Assembly: GCF_900639915.1 (NCBI RefSeq)
Contig: NZ_CAAAID010000004.1
Span: 1 to 64,000 of the forward strand
Length of the DNA stretch: 64,000 bases
Direction: 5' to 3'
Source: Legionella nagasakiensis
GTDB taxonomy: Bacteria > Pseudomonadota > Gammaproteobacteria > Legionellales > Legionellaceae
The stretch's first letter is position 1. Every line of letters begins with the position of its first letter. The notes under the pieces were generated by a model, which saw only the letters and a list, made by a program, of their open reading frames with translations, had not been told where the DNA came from and made no database searches. The position numbers were made by a program, and so were the translations under genes. Shown here in pieces: positions 40,786 through 50,642 of the stretch.

Positions 40786-42415
40786 TCAATAAACCCCGAC
40801 AAATATCGAGACTTAAGGGGATATACCATGATTCTGATGGACCAAATTGCGAAATTAACTGCACGAAATAATTCGCCAAATCCTGCTGCTCCTCATACTC
40901 TAATTGTTTAATATCAAACGATTGACAATCCAGAAGCGCATTTAACTGTTCGGATAGCCCGAAACATTTATCAAGGATCAGCCGTTCCAATAATTTCTGC
41001 AGATCCAATTGTGGCATAATCTTAGGCACACTACGGATAATGATTGTTGTCTCACCAATAAAATCGAGTTGAATCCCTAATTGCTTCCAGTTCGGCTGGT
41101 TTTGTTCAATGGTTCGATAATAACAAGCGTCAATGGAATAACGAACTGGCACAAGCAGCGGGCGGGAAGCTAATGGCAACGATTGCTGTTTTAAAAGTGA
41201 GGCTAATCGATGCCGGTACAACCGCTTAACATCCACAAGAAACGCCTCTTCTGTCACAAAAAACAAAGCGAAACAAGGATTTAAAACGACCAAGGCAGGT
41301 AAATCAATGTCCCGGGAAATCGATTCAACGAATGAAAATCTCGGCGCGCCTGTCTCCCTAATTTGTATCGATGATCTATCATTTACCTTTGGCATAAAAG
41401 GATTAACCGATTCTGTGCGCGGTCGCGATAAGCCACAAGACAGCTGCGAAACGATCAAATCATGCACCAACCTTGGTTGTTGAAAACGAACTTCGTGCTT
41501 TGTTGGATGAACATTCACGTCAACTTCTTGCGGTGCAATGGACAAATACAATAAACAAGCAGGATATCGACCAGGATGCAATAAACCGTCATAAGCTTGC
41601 TTAATGGCGTGATTGATTAATTTATCTTTCACCATACGTTGATTAACATATACCCACTGTCTGTCATTTTGACTACGTTGATAGGAAGGCCCAGCGATCC
41701 AGCCATATAATTGCATCTCGCCATGCATCACATCCAAAGCGATGGCTTGCTCAACAAACGCCTTTCCCAATAATTTTTTAATCCGTAATTGCTTGTTTTT
41801 TTCACAAACAGCAGAAGGCAGCACCAACATTGGTTTACCATTATGGCTTAAAGTGATTGATATCGTAGGAATACTCATGGCAAATCGCCGGACCACTGCA
41901 TCGATGGCCTGATATTCGATGTATGACGACTTGAGGAATTTTTTTCGGACGGGCGCATTAAAAAAGAGATCATGCACTTCAACCGTTGTCCCTTGCTGTC
42001 TAGCACATGGCAATAAACGATGGTCAGTACCACGCATCGACAAACACACGGCATGCTCCTGCACTGCCGGCTTAGAACTTATCAATAACTTAGACACAGA
42101 AGCAATGCTTGCTAAAGCTTCTCCTCGAAACCCCATACTAGAAATTGCATATAAATCATCAATATTTGCAATCTTACTGGTCGCATGGGCCGTTACTGCT
42201 AAAAGAAGATCATCGGCAAAAATCCCTGAACCATTATCACTAACTTTAATACGACTTAACCCTCCAGAATCAATTTCAATATGTATGGCGCTAGCACCAG
42301 CATCGACTGAATTCTCCAGCAATTCTTTGACAACAGATGCAGGTCGCTCTATGACTTCACCAGCGGCAATTTGATTAGCCACCTCTGGCGGTAATTGATG
42401 AATTCTTATGACCAT
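40778..42415 (-). CDS. mutL: DNA mismatch repair protein MutL
   Basis: 545 residues, somewhat shorter than E. coli MutL (615), mainly because the linker is short. The GHKL ATPase half has IAAGEVIERPASVVKELLENSVDAGA, DNGSGI and GFRGEALASI. The second motif block is in VDVNVHPTKHEVRF. The C-terminal dimerisation domain is present from about 360; no endonuclease DQHA(x)2E(x)4E motif was seen, as in MutH-type MutLs. It overlaps the amidase by 10 bp. Confidence 0.96.
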   Translation of the reverse strand: MVIRIHQLPPEVANQIAAGEVIERPASVVKELLENSVDAGASAIHIEIDSGGLSRIKVSDNGSGIFADDLLLAVTAHATSKIANIDDLYAISSMGFRGEALASIASVSKLLISSKPAVQEHAVCLSMRGTDHRLLPCARQQGTTVEVHDLFFNAPVRKKFLKSSYIEYQAIDAVVRRFAMSIPTISITLSHNGKPMLVLPSAVCEKNKQLRIKKLLGKAFVEQAIALDVMHGEMQLYGWIAGPSYQRSQNDRQWVYVNQRMVKDKLINHAIKQAYDGLLHPGRYPACLLYLSIAPQEVDVNVHPTKHEVRFQQPRLVHDLIVSQLSCGLSRPRTESVNPFMPKVNDRSSIQIRETGAPRFSFVESISRDIDLPALVVLNPCFALFFVTEEAFLVDVKRLYRHRLASLLKQQSLPLASRPLLVPVRYSIDACYYRTIEQNQPNWKQLGIQLDFIGETTIIIRSVPKIMPQLDLQKLLERLILDKCFGLSEQLNALLDCQSFDIKQLEYEEQQDLANYFVQLISQFGPSESWYIPLSLDICRGLLND

Positions 42416-43731
42416 GACTTGGGAATATTAAGTGTTTGCCCAGGCTGTAATCGTTCGGTTGATAAATGATTAAAATGTTTAAGTGCAGCGATGTTGGTGT
42501 GATAATGCCTGGCAATCACTGGCAACGTTTCGCCTTTTTTTACAAGATGTTTGCCAGCACTAGATAATGCTTCGATACGTGAACCATAGGGAGGATGTTC
42601 AAAAAAATAACGCTTTATCCCTTGAAAGATAGCCTGGGTCAAGCGAGTCTGATAAACGCCACTCGTGAGATTTTTTTCCTCACGAGGATTGGAAATAAAA
42701 CCGGTTTCAATGAGCACTGACGGAATATCAGGTGATTTCAAAACGACAAAACGAGCTTGCTCAACCTTTTCATGATGTAAATTAGTTATTCTATCCAGAT
42801 ATTGCAAAACACTGGCGCCTATTTGTAAGCTTGCGCTAATCGTCGCAGTTTGTGATAAATCGATTAATACTGTGCGTACTAAATTATTTTTATCATCAAG
42901 CTCTGAGAGATTAACCCCACCTAATTCCGAGTAATTTTCCTTTTCAGCAAGCCACCTAGCCGCCTCACTGGTAGCACCCGTTTGTGATAAGGCAAATACA
43001 GAAACTCCATTAGAGTGCTGGTTAATAAAAGCATCCGCATGAATGGATACAAACACATCTGCATTATGCTTTCTCGCGATATTTAACCGTTCACGCAAAC
43101 CAACATAATAATCGCCAGTACGAGTTAAAACAGCCCTCATTCCAGGCTCTTTATCAATAACATCTTTCAGTTTCCGCGCAATAGCCAAGACAACCTCTTT
43201 CTCGGCATGCCGATTTGGCCCTATTGCCCCTGGATCTTTACCTCCATGACCAGGATCAAGAACAATGATGACATCACGGAGCGATTTAGCTGGATTATGG
43301 CTCACCTTCACTGGCGATTTGTTTATAGCCACTTGAGCTACCCTATTATTAGTTTCAGCATTTTTTTTCAGGAATTCCAAATGCAATTTACCCGCTGCTT
43401 TAACCTCTTTAATTTGTACAGGGGATTTTACATCAAACACAATCCGCAGCGTCTGCGCATCAGGGTGGCCACTACGTACATGGGCAATCAAAAGATGTTT
43501 TTTTATTAAGGGGTGCACCTTAATATTTGTTGCGGTTTGGGCAAAATCAACAACCACTCGCGAAGGGTTTTTTAAGATAAACAGTTTATAGGAAAAAAAT
43601 CCATTCAAGGAAAAAACAGCAGACGCTTTATCCTCTTGCTCCTTAATATCAAGCGATGTAAGGGTCGCGGCAAAAACCGCATTACAATAACATAACAAAA
43701 GCAACACTCTTATCAGTTGCATATGCACCAT
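42406..43731 (-). CDS. amiB: N-acetylmuramoyl-L-alanine amidase with AMIN and LysM domains
   Basis: 441 residues. Signal peptide (to about 21), AMIN domain (about 25-125; FSLNGFFSYKLFILKNPSRVVVDF), linker, Amidase_3 domain (IVLDPGHGGKDPGAIGP, metal-binding H and E, VSIHADAF, IPSVLIETGFISN) and a C-terminal LysM (LVKKGETLPVIARHYHTNIAAL). It cleaves peptidoglycan stem peptides at the septum and responds to FtsEX-type activation in E. coli. The start could be 43722. AmiB and AmiC have the same layout; the symbol is tentative. Confidence 0.88.
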   Translation of the reverse strand: MVHMQLIRVLLLLCYCNAVFAATLTSLDIKEQEDKASAVFSLNGFFSYKLFILKNPSRVVVDFAQTATNIKVHPLIKKHLLIAHVRSGHPDAQTLRIVFDVKSPVQIKEVKAAGKLHLEFLKKNAETNNRVAQVAINKSPVKVSHNPAKSLRDVIIVLDPGHGGKDPGAIGPNRHAEKEVVLAIARKLKDVIDKEPGMRAVLTRTGDYYVGLRERLNIARKHNADVFVSIHADAFINQHSNGVSVFALSQTGATSEAARWLAEKENYSELGGVNLSELDDKNNLVRTVLIDLSQTATISASLQIGASVLQYLDRITNLHHEKVEQARFVVLKSPDIPSVLIETGFISNPREEKNLTSGVYQTRLTQAIFQGIKRYFFEHPPYGSRIEALSSAGKHLVKKGETLPVIARHYHTNIAALKHFNHLSTERLQPGQTLNIPKSWS

Positions 43732-44204
43732 TCACCGGCGAGAGATGTCATTAGTTTAGAACCATGAGCGCTATACGTATTTGCATGCAGTGCACGTCCT
43801 TCACCTTTCATCGACAATGTAAATTCAACATCAACCTGTTCAAGGTAGCAAGAGGCTCGTTCAGGCCACTCAATAACACATATTGTATTATCCGAAAAAT
43901 AATCTCGAAAACCAAGATAGTCCAGTTCAGTTTCATCTTGAATACGGTACAGATCAAAATGATGAACTTGCAGATCAGAAACAGAATAACTTTCAATAAG
44001 AGAGAACGTTGGGCTTTTAATGGTCGAGCACACGCCTAATGCCTTCAGCATGGCGCGAATCATGGTTGTTTTTCCCGAACCAATCTCACCACTGAACGTC
44101 AATGTCAATGGAACCGTCAGACAGGCGGCTAAGCGTGCTGCAAATTGCTCGCTACAATACTCATTTGGTAAATCAATGGTAAAACTCATATTCATTTTAT
44201 ACAT
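43713..44204 (-). CDS. tsaE: tRNA threonylcarbamoyladenosine biosynthesis ATPase TsaE
   Basis: 163 residues. Walker A is FSGEIGSGKTTMIRAM (37-52), switch region SPTFSLIESY, and VIEWPERA near 108 is diagnostic of the YjeE/TsaE family. It supports TsaBCD in making t6A37 of ANN-decoding tRNAs. The order nnrD-tsaE-amiB-mutL-miaA is widespread in gammaproteobacteria. It overlaps the amidase start by 19 bp. Exact start (44204, 44195 or 44189) is uncertain. Confidence 0.93.
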   Translation of the reverse strand: MYKMNMSFTIDLPNEYCSEQFAARLAACLTVPLTLTFSGEIGSGKTTMIRAMLKALGVCSTIKSPTFSLIESYSVSDLQVHHFDLYRIQDETELDYLGFRDYFSDNTICVIEWPERASCYLEQVDVEFTLSMKGEGRALHANTYSAHGSKLMTSLAGEWCICN

Positions 44205-44248
44205 TATGTCACGATTAATAACTTACCTTATTTCGAAAAAAACACGCT

Positions 44249-45727
44249 CTAATCATTAATTCGACGCTGTAGGTAGGGAATTAAGTCACTGGCAAGCAAC
44301 CCCCGCTCCCCTTTTTCAGTGGCTGCATCATCACCAGCCACCGCATGCAACCAGACACCAAGTCTGGCTGCATCAGCAAGTTGTATCTTTTGTGCAAGCA
44401 ACCCACCTATCGCGCCACTCAATATATCACCCATTCCAGCACTAGCCATTCCTGGATTTCCTGCTGTACAAACATACGCCTCTTGCGCTCCAATATTGAT
44501 TATCGTCCCCACGCCTTTAAGAATAACACTGCCTCCATATTTCTGCTGAATAAGCCGTGCAGCCTTGCAACGATCTGCTTGAATTTCAGTAACGGAACAG
44601 GCCAATAAGGCAGCGGCTTCTCCGGGATGAGGCGTCAATATCCAGTTATCATCCTTTTGGGGGGAACGTGCAAGCAATCTTAATGCAGACGCATCAATCA
44701 CCAAGGGAAGTTGCGCGGCGACAGCAACAGAAAATAATTGCTTCGCCCACGCATCCTCACCAAGTCCTGGCCCAATAACACCTACTGTCGCCCTGGCCAA
44801 CAAAGGGAAAAGTTCTTCTACATCATGGATGGCATAAATCATTGCTTCCGGTAAAAGAGGTAACACACCTCCTGCATGCTTAGGCCAAGTTGCTACAGTA
44901 ACGACACCTGCACCAACTCTTAACGCAGCAGAAGCAGCCATATGTGCAGCTCCAGGCATGCCTGGTCCACCGCCAATAATCAATACATGACCATACATGC
45001 CTTTATGGGAGTTCTTGTTTCGTGGTCTTATCGTTTTTCTTAACTGTTGTCCATCGAGTTGGTAAGCCGTCGGTGACATATTGGCAAGACACTGACCTAA
45101 CTGTAAATCATGACAAATAACTTTGCCGCAATACTCTGGACCATCTAAAGTAAACAGCCCTATTTTGGGGGCAATAAACGTTACCGTGACATCTGCATGA
45201 ATGCAAACCCCAAGCACACAACCCGTATCAGCATTCAATCCTGAGGGAACATCCAGTGACAACACAGGCAACCCACTGTCATTAATAAGATTAATGACCT
45301 GTGCAATCGAATGATGCACATCCCCCTGTAACCCAATACCAAGTAACCCATCGACGATCAAATCGACGTCATCATCCAATGAATCATCAAAACTCTGGCA
45401 AGAAACCCCAGCAGCAATGGCCAGAGAAGCAGCGTAGCGAGCTGTTGGCGGCAAATCTTCGATGGCTTTATCTTGATAAACAATCACTGAAATGCCGTTT
45501 TGTTGTGCCAACCGCGCTACAACATAGCCATCACCCCCATTATTTCCACCGCCGCAAAATACAGCGATTGAACGCGCCTGCGGATAAATGCTTCTGATGA
45601 CATTAAATGCGGCCGCTCCTGCCCGCTCCATGAGCTCTTCTTCCGTAAAGCCGAATTTATCGACCGCTAGACGCTCACATAATCGGATATCACGAGTTAT
45701 ATAAAGCGCTGCAGCCGTTTTAGCCAT
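44249..45727 (-). CDS. nnrD: Bifunctional NAD(P)H-hydrate epimerase / ADP-dependent dehydratase NnrD
   Basis: 492 residues in two domains. The N-terminal epimerase half has VFCGGGNNGGDGYVVARLA near 56-74 and L-S-L-D-V-P-S-G-L-N. The C-terminal ribokinase-like half has LIIGGGPGMPGAAHMAA, VIGPGLGED, LTPHPGEAA and the NPGMASAGMGDILSGAIGG loop with the catalytic Asp. It repairs hydrated NAD(P)H. It is the first gene of the tsaE-amiB-mutL-miaA run. Confidence 0.95.
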   Translation of the reverse strand: MAKTAAALYITRDIRLCERLAVDKFGFTEEELMERAGAAAFNVIRSIYPQARSIAVFCGGGNNGGDGYVVARLAQQNGISVIVYQDKAIEDLPPTARYAASLAIAAGVSCQSFDDSLDDDVDLIVDGLLGIGLQGDVHHSIAQVINLINDSGLPVLSLDVPSGLNADTGCVLGVCIHADVTVTFIAPKIGLFTLDGPEYCGKVICHDLQLGQCLANMSPTAYQLDGQQLRKTIRPRNKNSHKGMYGHVLIIGGGPGMPGAAHMAASAALRVGAGVVTVATWPKHAGGVLPLLPEAMIYAIHDVEELFPLLARATVGVIGPGLGEDAWAKQLFSVAVAAQLPLVIDASALRLLARSPQKDDNWILTPHPGEAAALLACSVTEIQADRCKAARLIQQKYGGSVILKGVGTIINIGAQEAYVCTAGNPGMASAGMGDILSGAIGGLLAQKIQLADAARLGVWLHAVAGDDAATEKGERGLLASDLIPYLQRRIND

Positions 45728-45768
45728 TCCTTACCCACTCCTTAGTTTTCTTCATGCAGCAAAAAAGA

Positions 45769-46170
45769 TCATTTAACCAACTTTAGTGCAGGTTTGCTAC
45801 GTGTTCCTGTTCCAGTGCCCGATGTTAATGGAGAAGTCGGTGGTGGATTATCCTCTTCTTCAGAAAACTCCATCCCTCTGCCATTTTCTTTTGCATAAAT
45901 CGCAAGTACCGCTCCTGGGGTCAAAAAAATTTGAGTCGCTTGGCCGGAAAAACGTGCAGTAAATAAAATTTTATCATTTTCCAGATGCAATCCACGGCAT
46001 GCTTTAGGGGAAATATTCAAAACAATCCGACCACCACTAACATGCTCTTGAGGAACCTGAACCCCTGGAGCTTCTGCATTAACCAAAAGATAAGGTGTTA
46101 AATCATTATCTACAATCCACTCGTAAATGCCGCGAATTAGATACGGTTTACTTGAAGTCATTGTTGTCAT
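45769..46170 (-). CDS. sspB: ClpXP protease specificity-enhancing factor SspB
   Basis: 133 residues from the ATG at 46170. The body (SKPYLIRGIYEWIVDNDLTPYLLVNA, GGRIVLNISPKA, NDKILFTARFSGQ) is the SspB substrate-binding fold, and the acidic then basic tail ending PALKLVK is the ClpX-binding motif (L-K-L-V-K). It delivers ssrA-tagged substrates to ClpXP. The ATG overlaps the sspA stop (ATGA). A GTG one codon upstream is possible. Confidence 0.93.
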   Translation of the reverse strand: MTTMTSSKPYLIRGIYEWIVDNDLTPYLLVNAEAPGVQVPQEHVSGGRIVLNISPKACRGLHLENDKILFTARFSGQATQIFLTPGAVLAIYAKENGRGMEFSEEEDNPPPTSPLTSGTGTGTRSKPALKLVK

Positions 46171-46790
46171 CACGCCGCCCTTAGCTGCCTCTCAACATCG
46201 GTTAAACTGGTCTGAAATGATTCTCGCTTGAATAAACGTTGCATGTAAGCATTCAATCCTTTGACTTGAGATGAAACATCAATCCCTAACTGCGGCAGGC
46301 GCCAAAGTAAAGGAGCCAAAGCACAATCTAGAAGCGAAAACTCTTCACTCAGAAAATAAGGCTTATCAGCAAACACTGGTTCCAGATTGGTTAAGCTTTC
46401 AAGCAGCAATTTACGGGCTTGCTCTATCTCATTGCTCGACTGAATGCGATGCAATAATGAGTACCAGTCCTGTTCAATACGGTGCATCATTTTGCGCGTT
46501 TCAGCACGAGCAACAGGATAAACAGGCAATAACGGAGGATGGGGAAAACGCTCATCTAAATATTCCATAATAATACGAGCTTCATACAGCACCAGATCAC
46601 GATCAATTAAAGTCGGAACCGTGCCATAAGGATTTACTGTCATTAAATCATTAGAATTGACACCTTGTTTAGCAGAAATAATTTCTACATTCACTCCTTT
46701 TTCTGCCAATACAATTCTCACTTGGTGACTGTAAACATCATTATTATCCGAATACAAAGACATAATCGTGCGTCTTGCAATAATAGCCAT
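46170..46790 (-). CDS. sspA: Stringent starvation protein A SspA
   Basis: 206 residues from the ATG at 46790, supported by GGAG. GST-like fold: MSLYSDNNDVYSHQVRIVLAEKGVNVEII (thioredoxin half), N-P-Y-G-T-V-P-T-L and Y-L-D-E-R-F-P-H-P, then an all-helical C-terminal half. SspA binds RNA polymerase and affects stationary-phase and acid responses; the PHP-type motif near 83-85 is that used for sigma70 contact. In operon with sspB. Confidence 0.93.
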   Translation of the reverse strand: MAIIARRTIMSLYSDNNDVYSHQVRIVLAEKGVNVEIISAKQGVNSNDLMTVNPYGTVPTLIDRDLVLYEARIIMEYLDERFPHPPLLPVYPVARAETRKMMHRIEQDWYSLLHRIQSSNEIEQARKLLLESLTNLEPVFADKPYFLSEEFSLLDCALAPLLWRLPQLGIDVSSQVKGLNAYMQRLFKRESFQTSLTDVERQLRAA

Positions 46791-46904
46791 CAACAACTCC
46801 TCATCATTCGTCAAAAGGTCACTATTTTACCATATTTTAAAATTTGGTGCTGAAAATGGCGGTAAATACTAATTAAAAAAATCTTATATCATGTATAAAT
46901 AGTG

Positions 46905-46930
46905 GCCTGGAGTACATACGACATCCAGGC
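46905..46930 (-). terminator. Hairpin after petC
   Basis: GCCTGGA (46905-46911) pairs with TCCAGGC (46924-46930) around a 12-nt loop, 28 bp downstream of the petC stop on the minus strand. There is only a short T-rich stretch afterwards, so its efficiency is unsure. Confidence 0.4.
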
Positions 46931-46957
46931 ATTATCAACCCACTGTCTTTAAAACCA

Positions 46958-47707
46958 CTAATGAATATTCCGCCAATAGAGTTTTTTCAGTTGAAAAGCA
47001 ACCACTGCAAAAAGGCCCAAAAAAATCATCACAAACCATCCAATTCGATAACGAATGAACTGATTTGGTTCAGCAACGTACATGAGAAACGTTACCAGAT
47101 CTTGTAACGCACTATCAAACTGCTGTTGAGTCATTTCGCCATTTTTTATCAAGACAAGTGTCGCATCCTGTGGTTTACCCATTTGCTTTTCTGTTTTTTC
47201 AGCCACGACTTCACCTTGTAAGGGTGCTAAAACATTCGGCATAGCTACATCAGGAATTAAAAGATTATTAGCCCCAAACGGCCTGGTATGATCAACATAA
47301 AAGCTTTTTAAGTAAGTATACAACCAATTAGCGCCTCTCTCCCGGCCCGATAAGCTCAAATCCGGAGGCATTTTACCAAACCATTGTCGAGCATCAGCCT
47401 CCGGCATGCTGATTTCAATGGGATCGTATATTTTTGCTGTCGTAAATATAAGATTATTGGTTAAGAGATCTTTGTCAACATGACCGTCAAAGGTGGTTAG
47501 TCCTAAATCCTCAGCCATACGATGATAACGGATATAACGTAATGAATGGCATCCAGAACAATAATTCATATACAATCTTGCACCCCTTTGTAACCGTGCC
47601 TGATTATGTAAATCAATGGTCACAGGCTTTATTTTTACCTCAGCGGCATCTGCATACGTAAAAGGAATACCCATCATAACGACAAGCCAAACAAGTATTT
47701 TTTTCAT
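46958..47707 (-). CDS. petC: Ubiquinol-cytochrome c reductase, cytochrome c1
   Basis: 249 residues. Signal peptide (about 1-20), haem attachment CSGCH (N-Y-C-S-G-C-H near residue 50-54), M-P-P-D-L-S-L with the axial Met, and a C-terminal membrane helix (about 222-240). It passes electrons from the Rieske protein to cytochrome c. It overlaps the cytochrome b stop by 4 bp. Confidence 0.95.
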   Translation of the reverse strand: MKKILVWLVVMMGIPFTYADAAEVKIKPVTIDLHNQARLQRGARLYMNYCSGCHSLRYIRYHRMAEDLGLTTFDGHVDKDLLTNNLIFTTAKIYDPIEISMPEADARQWFGKMPPDLSLSGRERGANWLYTYLKSFYVDHTRPFGANNLLIPDVAMPNVLAPLQGEVVAEKTEKQMGKPQDATLVLIKNGEMTQQQFDSALQDLVTFLMYVAEPNQFIRYRIGWFVMIFLGLFAVVAFQLKKLYWRNIH

Positions 47708-48915
47708 ACTGTGACTCTCTCCGGCTCTTTTCGTGAACGTTCATAATGGCTATAAAAAGGCATTAACAAAAAATAGGAAAAATAAATAATCGTGCAGATT
47801 CTTGCCAAGACTTGACGGACAGGAGTGACATCAACGGTTCCTAAATAACCAAGGATTAAAAAACTAAAGACAAAACTCAACAGCGCAATTTTTGATAAAT
47901 ATCCCTTATAACGCATCGATCGCACCGAACTCTTATCCAGCCAGGGAACAAAAATCAATATTAAAATAGCCCCCATCATGACCAATACACCAAATAACTT
48001 ATCAGGAACAGCTCTTAGCATGGCATAGAAGGGCGTCATATACCACACCGGTGCGATATGTTCTGGAGTCGTTAGCGGATTGGCTGGAGAAAAATTGGCA
48101 TGTTCAAGAAAATAGCCCCCCATCTCAGGAAAGAAAAACACGACCGCAAAGAAAGCAATCAAAAAAATAAGAATACCGAAAAAATCCTTTACTGTGTAAT
48201 AAGGATGGAATGGGATTCCATCAAGCGGTTTCCCATGCTTATCAAGATGTTTTTTTATTTCCACGCCATCTGGATTGTTAGAGCCAACCTTATGCAAGGC
48301 CACAATATGTAAAAAAACTAATAACAAAAATAAAAGAGGAACACCCACGACATGCAAGGCAAAAAAACGCTGCAATGTTGCATTGGCTATGTTGTAATCA
48401 CCCCGCAACCAAGTCACCAAGGCATCGCCAACCCAAGGAATAGCGCCAAATAAAGAAGTAATCACTTGTGCGCCCCAATAGGACATCTGTCCCCAAGGAA
48501 GCAAATAGCCAAAAAAAGCTTCGGCCATTAAAAGAATAAATAATGCAACTCCAAGCAGCCAAACCAGTTCACGTGGTTTTTGATAAGAGCCATACAACAA
48601 ACCACGAAACATATGAATATAAATCACAATAAAAAACGCCGAAGCACCGGTTGAATGCATGTATCGTAACAGCCACCCAAAATTAACATCACGCATGATG
48701 TATTCTACTGAACTGAATGCTTCTGCAGCCGTGGGGGTATAAAACATGGTTAACCATAAACCAGTAAACAGCTGATTAACCAAAACCACCATGGCCAGTG
48801 AACCAAAATAATAATAAAAATTAAAATTTTTAGGTGCGTAATAGTCACTGGCGTGCTGTTTCCAGGTACTCACTAAAGGAAAGCGGGCATTTATCCAATT
48901 CAATAATCCACTCAT
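47704..48915 (-). CDS. petB: Ubiquinol-cytochrome c reductase, cytochrome b
   Basis: 403 residues with about eight membrane helices. Haem ligands are in W-L-L-R-Y-M-H-S-T-G-A-S and R-F-F-A-L-H-V-V-G-V. The F-L-L-P-W-G-Q-M-S-Y-W-G-A segment and the HIAPVWYMTPFYAMLRA (P-x-W-Y Qo-site-type) motif are visible. It is the quinol-oxidising core of complex III. It sits in the petA-petB-petC order. Confidence 0.95.
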   Translation of the reverse strand: MSGLLNWINARFPLVSTWKQHASDYYAPKNFNFYYYFGSLAMVVLVNQLFTGLWLTMFYTPTAAEAFSSVEYIMRDVNFGWLLRYMHSTGASAFFIVIYIHMFRGLLYGSYQKPRELVWLLGVALFILLMAEAFFGYLLPWGQMSYWGAQVITSLFGAIPWVGDALVTWLRGDYNIANATLQRFFALHVVGVPLLFLLLVFLHIVALHKVGSNNPDGVEIKKHLDKHGKPLDGIPFHPYYTVKDFFGILIFLIAFFAVVFFFPEMGGYFLEHANFSPANPLTTPEHIAPVWYMTPFYAMLRAVPDKLFGVLVMMGAILILIFVPWLDKSSVRSMRYKGYLSKIALLSFVFSFLILGYLGTVDVTPVRQVLARICTIIYFSYFLLMPFYSHYERSRKEPERVTV

Positions 48916-48924
48916 TATAAATCC

Positions 48925-49578
48925 TTATTTCTCATCTTCACCGATGACAATGACATGCTCACTAACGAATCGGTAAGGAGGGACCTCCAAATTGATAGGG
49001 GCGGGAACACCTTTAAACACTCGACCGGCAAGATCAAAACTGGAACCATGACAAGGGCAATAAAAACCACCTGGCCACTCTGGACCTAATTCTTTTTCAT
49101 AAGGCTTATATTTAGGGGAACAACCAAGATGAGTGCATATACCAATCAATACCAGATATTCAGGTTTGATTGAGCGATATTGATTTTGGGCATATTCTGG
49201 CTGTTGATCCACCATCGAATTAGGATCACGCAAACGTCCTTCGACATCAGCAAGATGCTGAACCATTTCGGGTGTGCGCCGAATAATCCATACGGGCTTT
49301 CCTCTCCACTCCACGGTCGCTTGTTGGCCAGGCTCCAGTTTACTCAAATCAACTTCTACGGGGGCACCTGCGGCTCTTGCTTTTGCGCTAGGCGTCCAAG
49401 AGGCAACAAAAGGCGTCAATGCACATAACGCACCCACTCCTCCTAATACTTTGGTCGTCTTTACCAAAAATTGGCGCCGTTGCTCATCGACTGAGTCATC
49501 CTGTGCGCTCTCTGAATTTAGGCTCGGCTCGGTTTCCTGACTCACAACATCATCCTGACATGCAAAAGATAAATCCAT
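48925..49578 (-). CDS. petA: Ubiquinol-cytochrome c reductase, Rieske iron-sulfur subunit
   Basis: 217 residues. Residues ~34-40 (RRQFLVK) and the following hydrophobic stretch form a twin-arginine signal anchor. The Rieske ligands are CTHLGC and CPCHGSSFDLAG. The N-terminus before RR is about 33 residues, longer than typical, Asp/Ser/Glu-rich and with no strong ribosome site, so the true start could be further in. It is first in the petABC operon. Confidence 0.94.
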   Translation of the reverse strand: MDLSFACQDDVVSQETEPSLNSESAQDDSVDEQRRQFLVKTTKVLGGVGALCALTPFVASWTPSAKARAAGAPVEVDLSKLEPGQQATVEWRGKPVWIIRRTPEMVQHLADVEGRLRDPNSMVDQQPEYAQNQYRSIKPEYLVLIGICTHLGCSPKYKPYEKELGPEWPGGFYCPCHGSSFDLAGRVFKGVPAPINLEVPPYRFVSEHVIVIGEDEK

Positions 49579-49639
49579 TTATATCAAAGAATTGATGCTT
49601 TGAAAATGGCTAGCTGCGAAGCATAAAATAACTTATAGG

Positions 49640-49664
49640 TAAAAAGCCCCGCAGAAAGCGGGGC
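49640..49664 (-). terminator. Terminator after rpsI
   Basis: On the minus strand GCCCCGC (5' arm) pairs with GCGGGGC around a 5-nt loop and is followed by five T residues. It lies about 15 bp after the rpsI stop, so it is a classic intrinsic terminator between rplM-rpsI and petA. Confidence 0.85.
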
Positions 49665-49677
49665 CGAAATGAATAAA

Positions 49678-50109
49678 TTAACGTTTTGAGTATTGAGTTG
49701 CGCGACGTGCGCCGTGAAGTCCGATCTTTTTGCGCTCTACGCGACGAGGGTCGCGAGTAAGCAAACCACGGGCGCGAAGCTTTCTGCGGAACGAGTCAGC
49801 ACTTGGCTCAACATCCGCTGCCAAGTCGTGCTCATCATATTCTACCAAAGCGCGAGCAATGCCTAAACGAATTGCTCCAGCCTGCCCGGAAATTCCACCA
49901 CCTTCAACCGTTGCATAAATATCAAACTTGTTGAGAACCTCTACCGTTTCTAACGGCTGCCGGACAATCATACAAGCCGTTTCCCGGCCAAAATAATCTT
50001 CCAGATTGCGATTATTAATTTTGATATCGCCTTTGCCTGGACGTAAAAAAACCCTAGCCGATGAGCTTTTTCTGCGGCCGGTACCATAGTATTGCTGCAT
50101 GTCAGCCAT
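49678..50109 (-). CDS. rpsI: 30S ribosomal protein S9
   Basis: 143 residues. [16 protein letters not shown] near the start, [19 protein letters not shown], and the basic tail ending QYSKR, whose Arg reaches tRNA in the P site, are all S9 features. It is encoded 5 bp after rplM, the universal L13-S9 pair. A start at the second Met (50100) is possible. Confidence 0.97.
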   Translation of the reverse strand: MADMQQYYGTGRRKSSSARVFLRPGKGDIKINNRNLEDYFGRETACMIVRQPLETVEVLNKFDIYATVEGGGISGQAGAIRLGIARALVEYDEHDLAADVEPSADSFRRKLRARGLLTRDPRRVERKKIGLHGARRATQYSKR

Positions 50110-50114
50110 AATAC

Positions 50115-50549
50115 TTATTCCTCAATTTCAAGTTGCTTAGGTTGCTGTGCTGTGTGAGGATGTTCTGTACCGACATATATTTTAAGTTTACGATACATTT
50201 CTCGACCTAACGGATTTTTAGGGAGCATACCTTTCACTGCGCGCTCTATGATCTGGACAGGATTTTTTTCCTGCAGTTTGTCAAAAGAAATTGACTTGAT
50301 ACCACCTGGAAAACCAGAATGGTTATAATACATCTTATTCTTAAATTTTCGCCCCGTAACCGTTACTTTTTCTGCATTGGTCACAACAATATAATCACCC
50401 GTATCCACGTGAGGAGTATATTCTGCCTTATGTTTTCCACGTAAACGGCGAGCGATCTCGGTTGCAAGACGACCTAATGTTTTATCGCTGGCATCAACCA
50501 CATACCAGTCACGCTTGACTTCATGTGGCTTGGCGCTGAATGTCTTCAT
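50115..50549 (-). CDS. rplM: 50S ribosomal protein L13
   Basis: 144 residues. [15 protein letters not shown], the H-V-D-T-G-D-Y segment, [12 protein letters not shown] and [13 protein letters not shown] match L13 across its length. It is the early-assembly 23S-binding protein. It is paired with rpsI. Confidence 0.97.
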   Translation of the reverse strand: MKTFSAKPHEVKRDWYVVDASDKTLGRLATEIARRLRGKHKAEYTPHVDTGDYIVVTNAEKVTVTGRKFKNKMYYNHSGFPGGIKSISFDKLQEKNPVQIIERAVKGMLPKNPLGREMYRKLKIYVGTEHPHTAQQPKQLEIEE

Positions 50550-50642
50550 TAATTAACTCCGTACCGCCTTTAATAGTAATCTTTTAATCTTGGACGGGCG
50601 ATTTTAACCAAAACTCGCTCAACCTACAAGTATCTTTTTAAA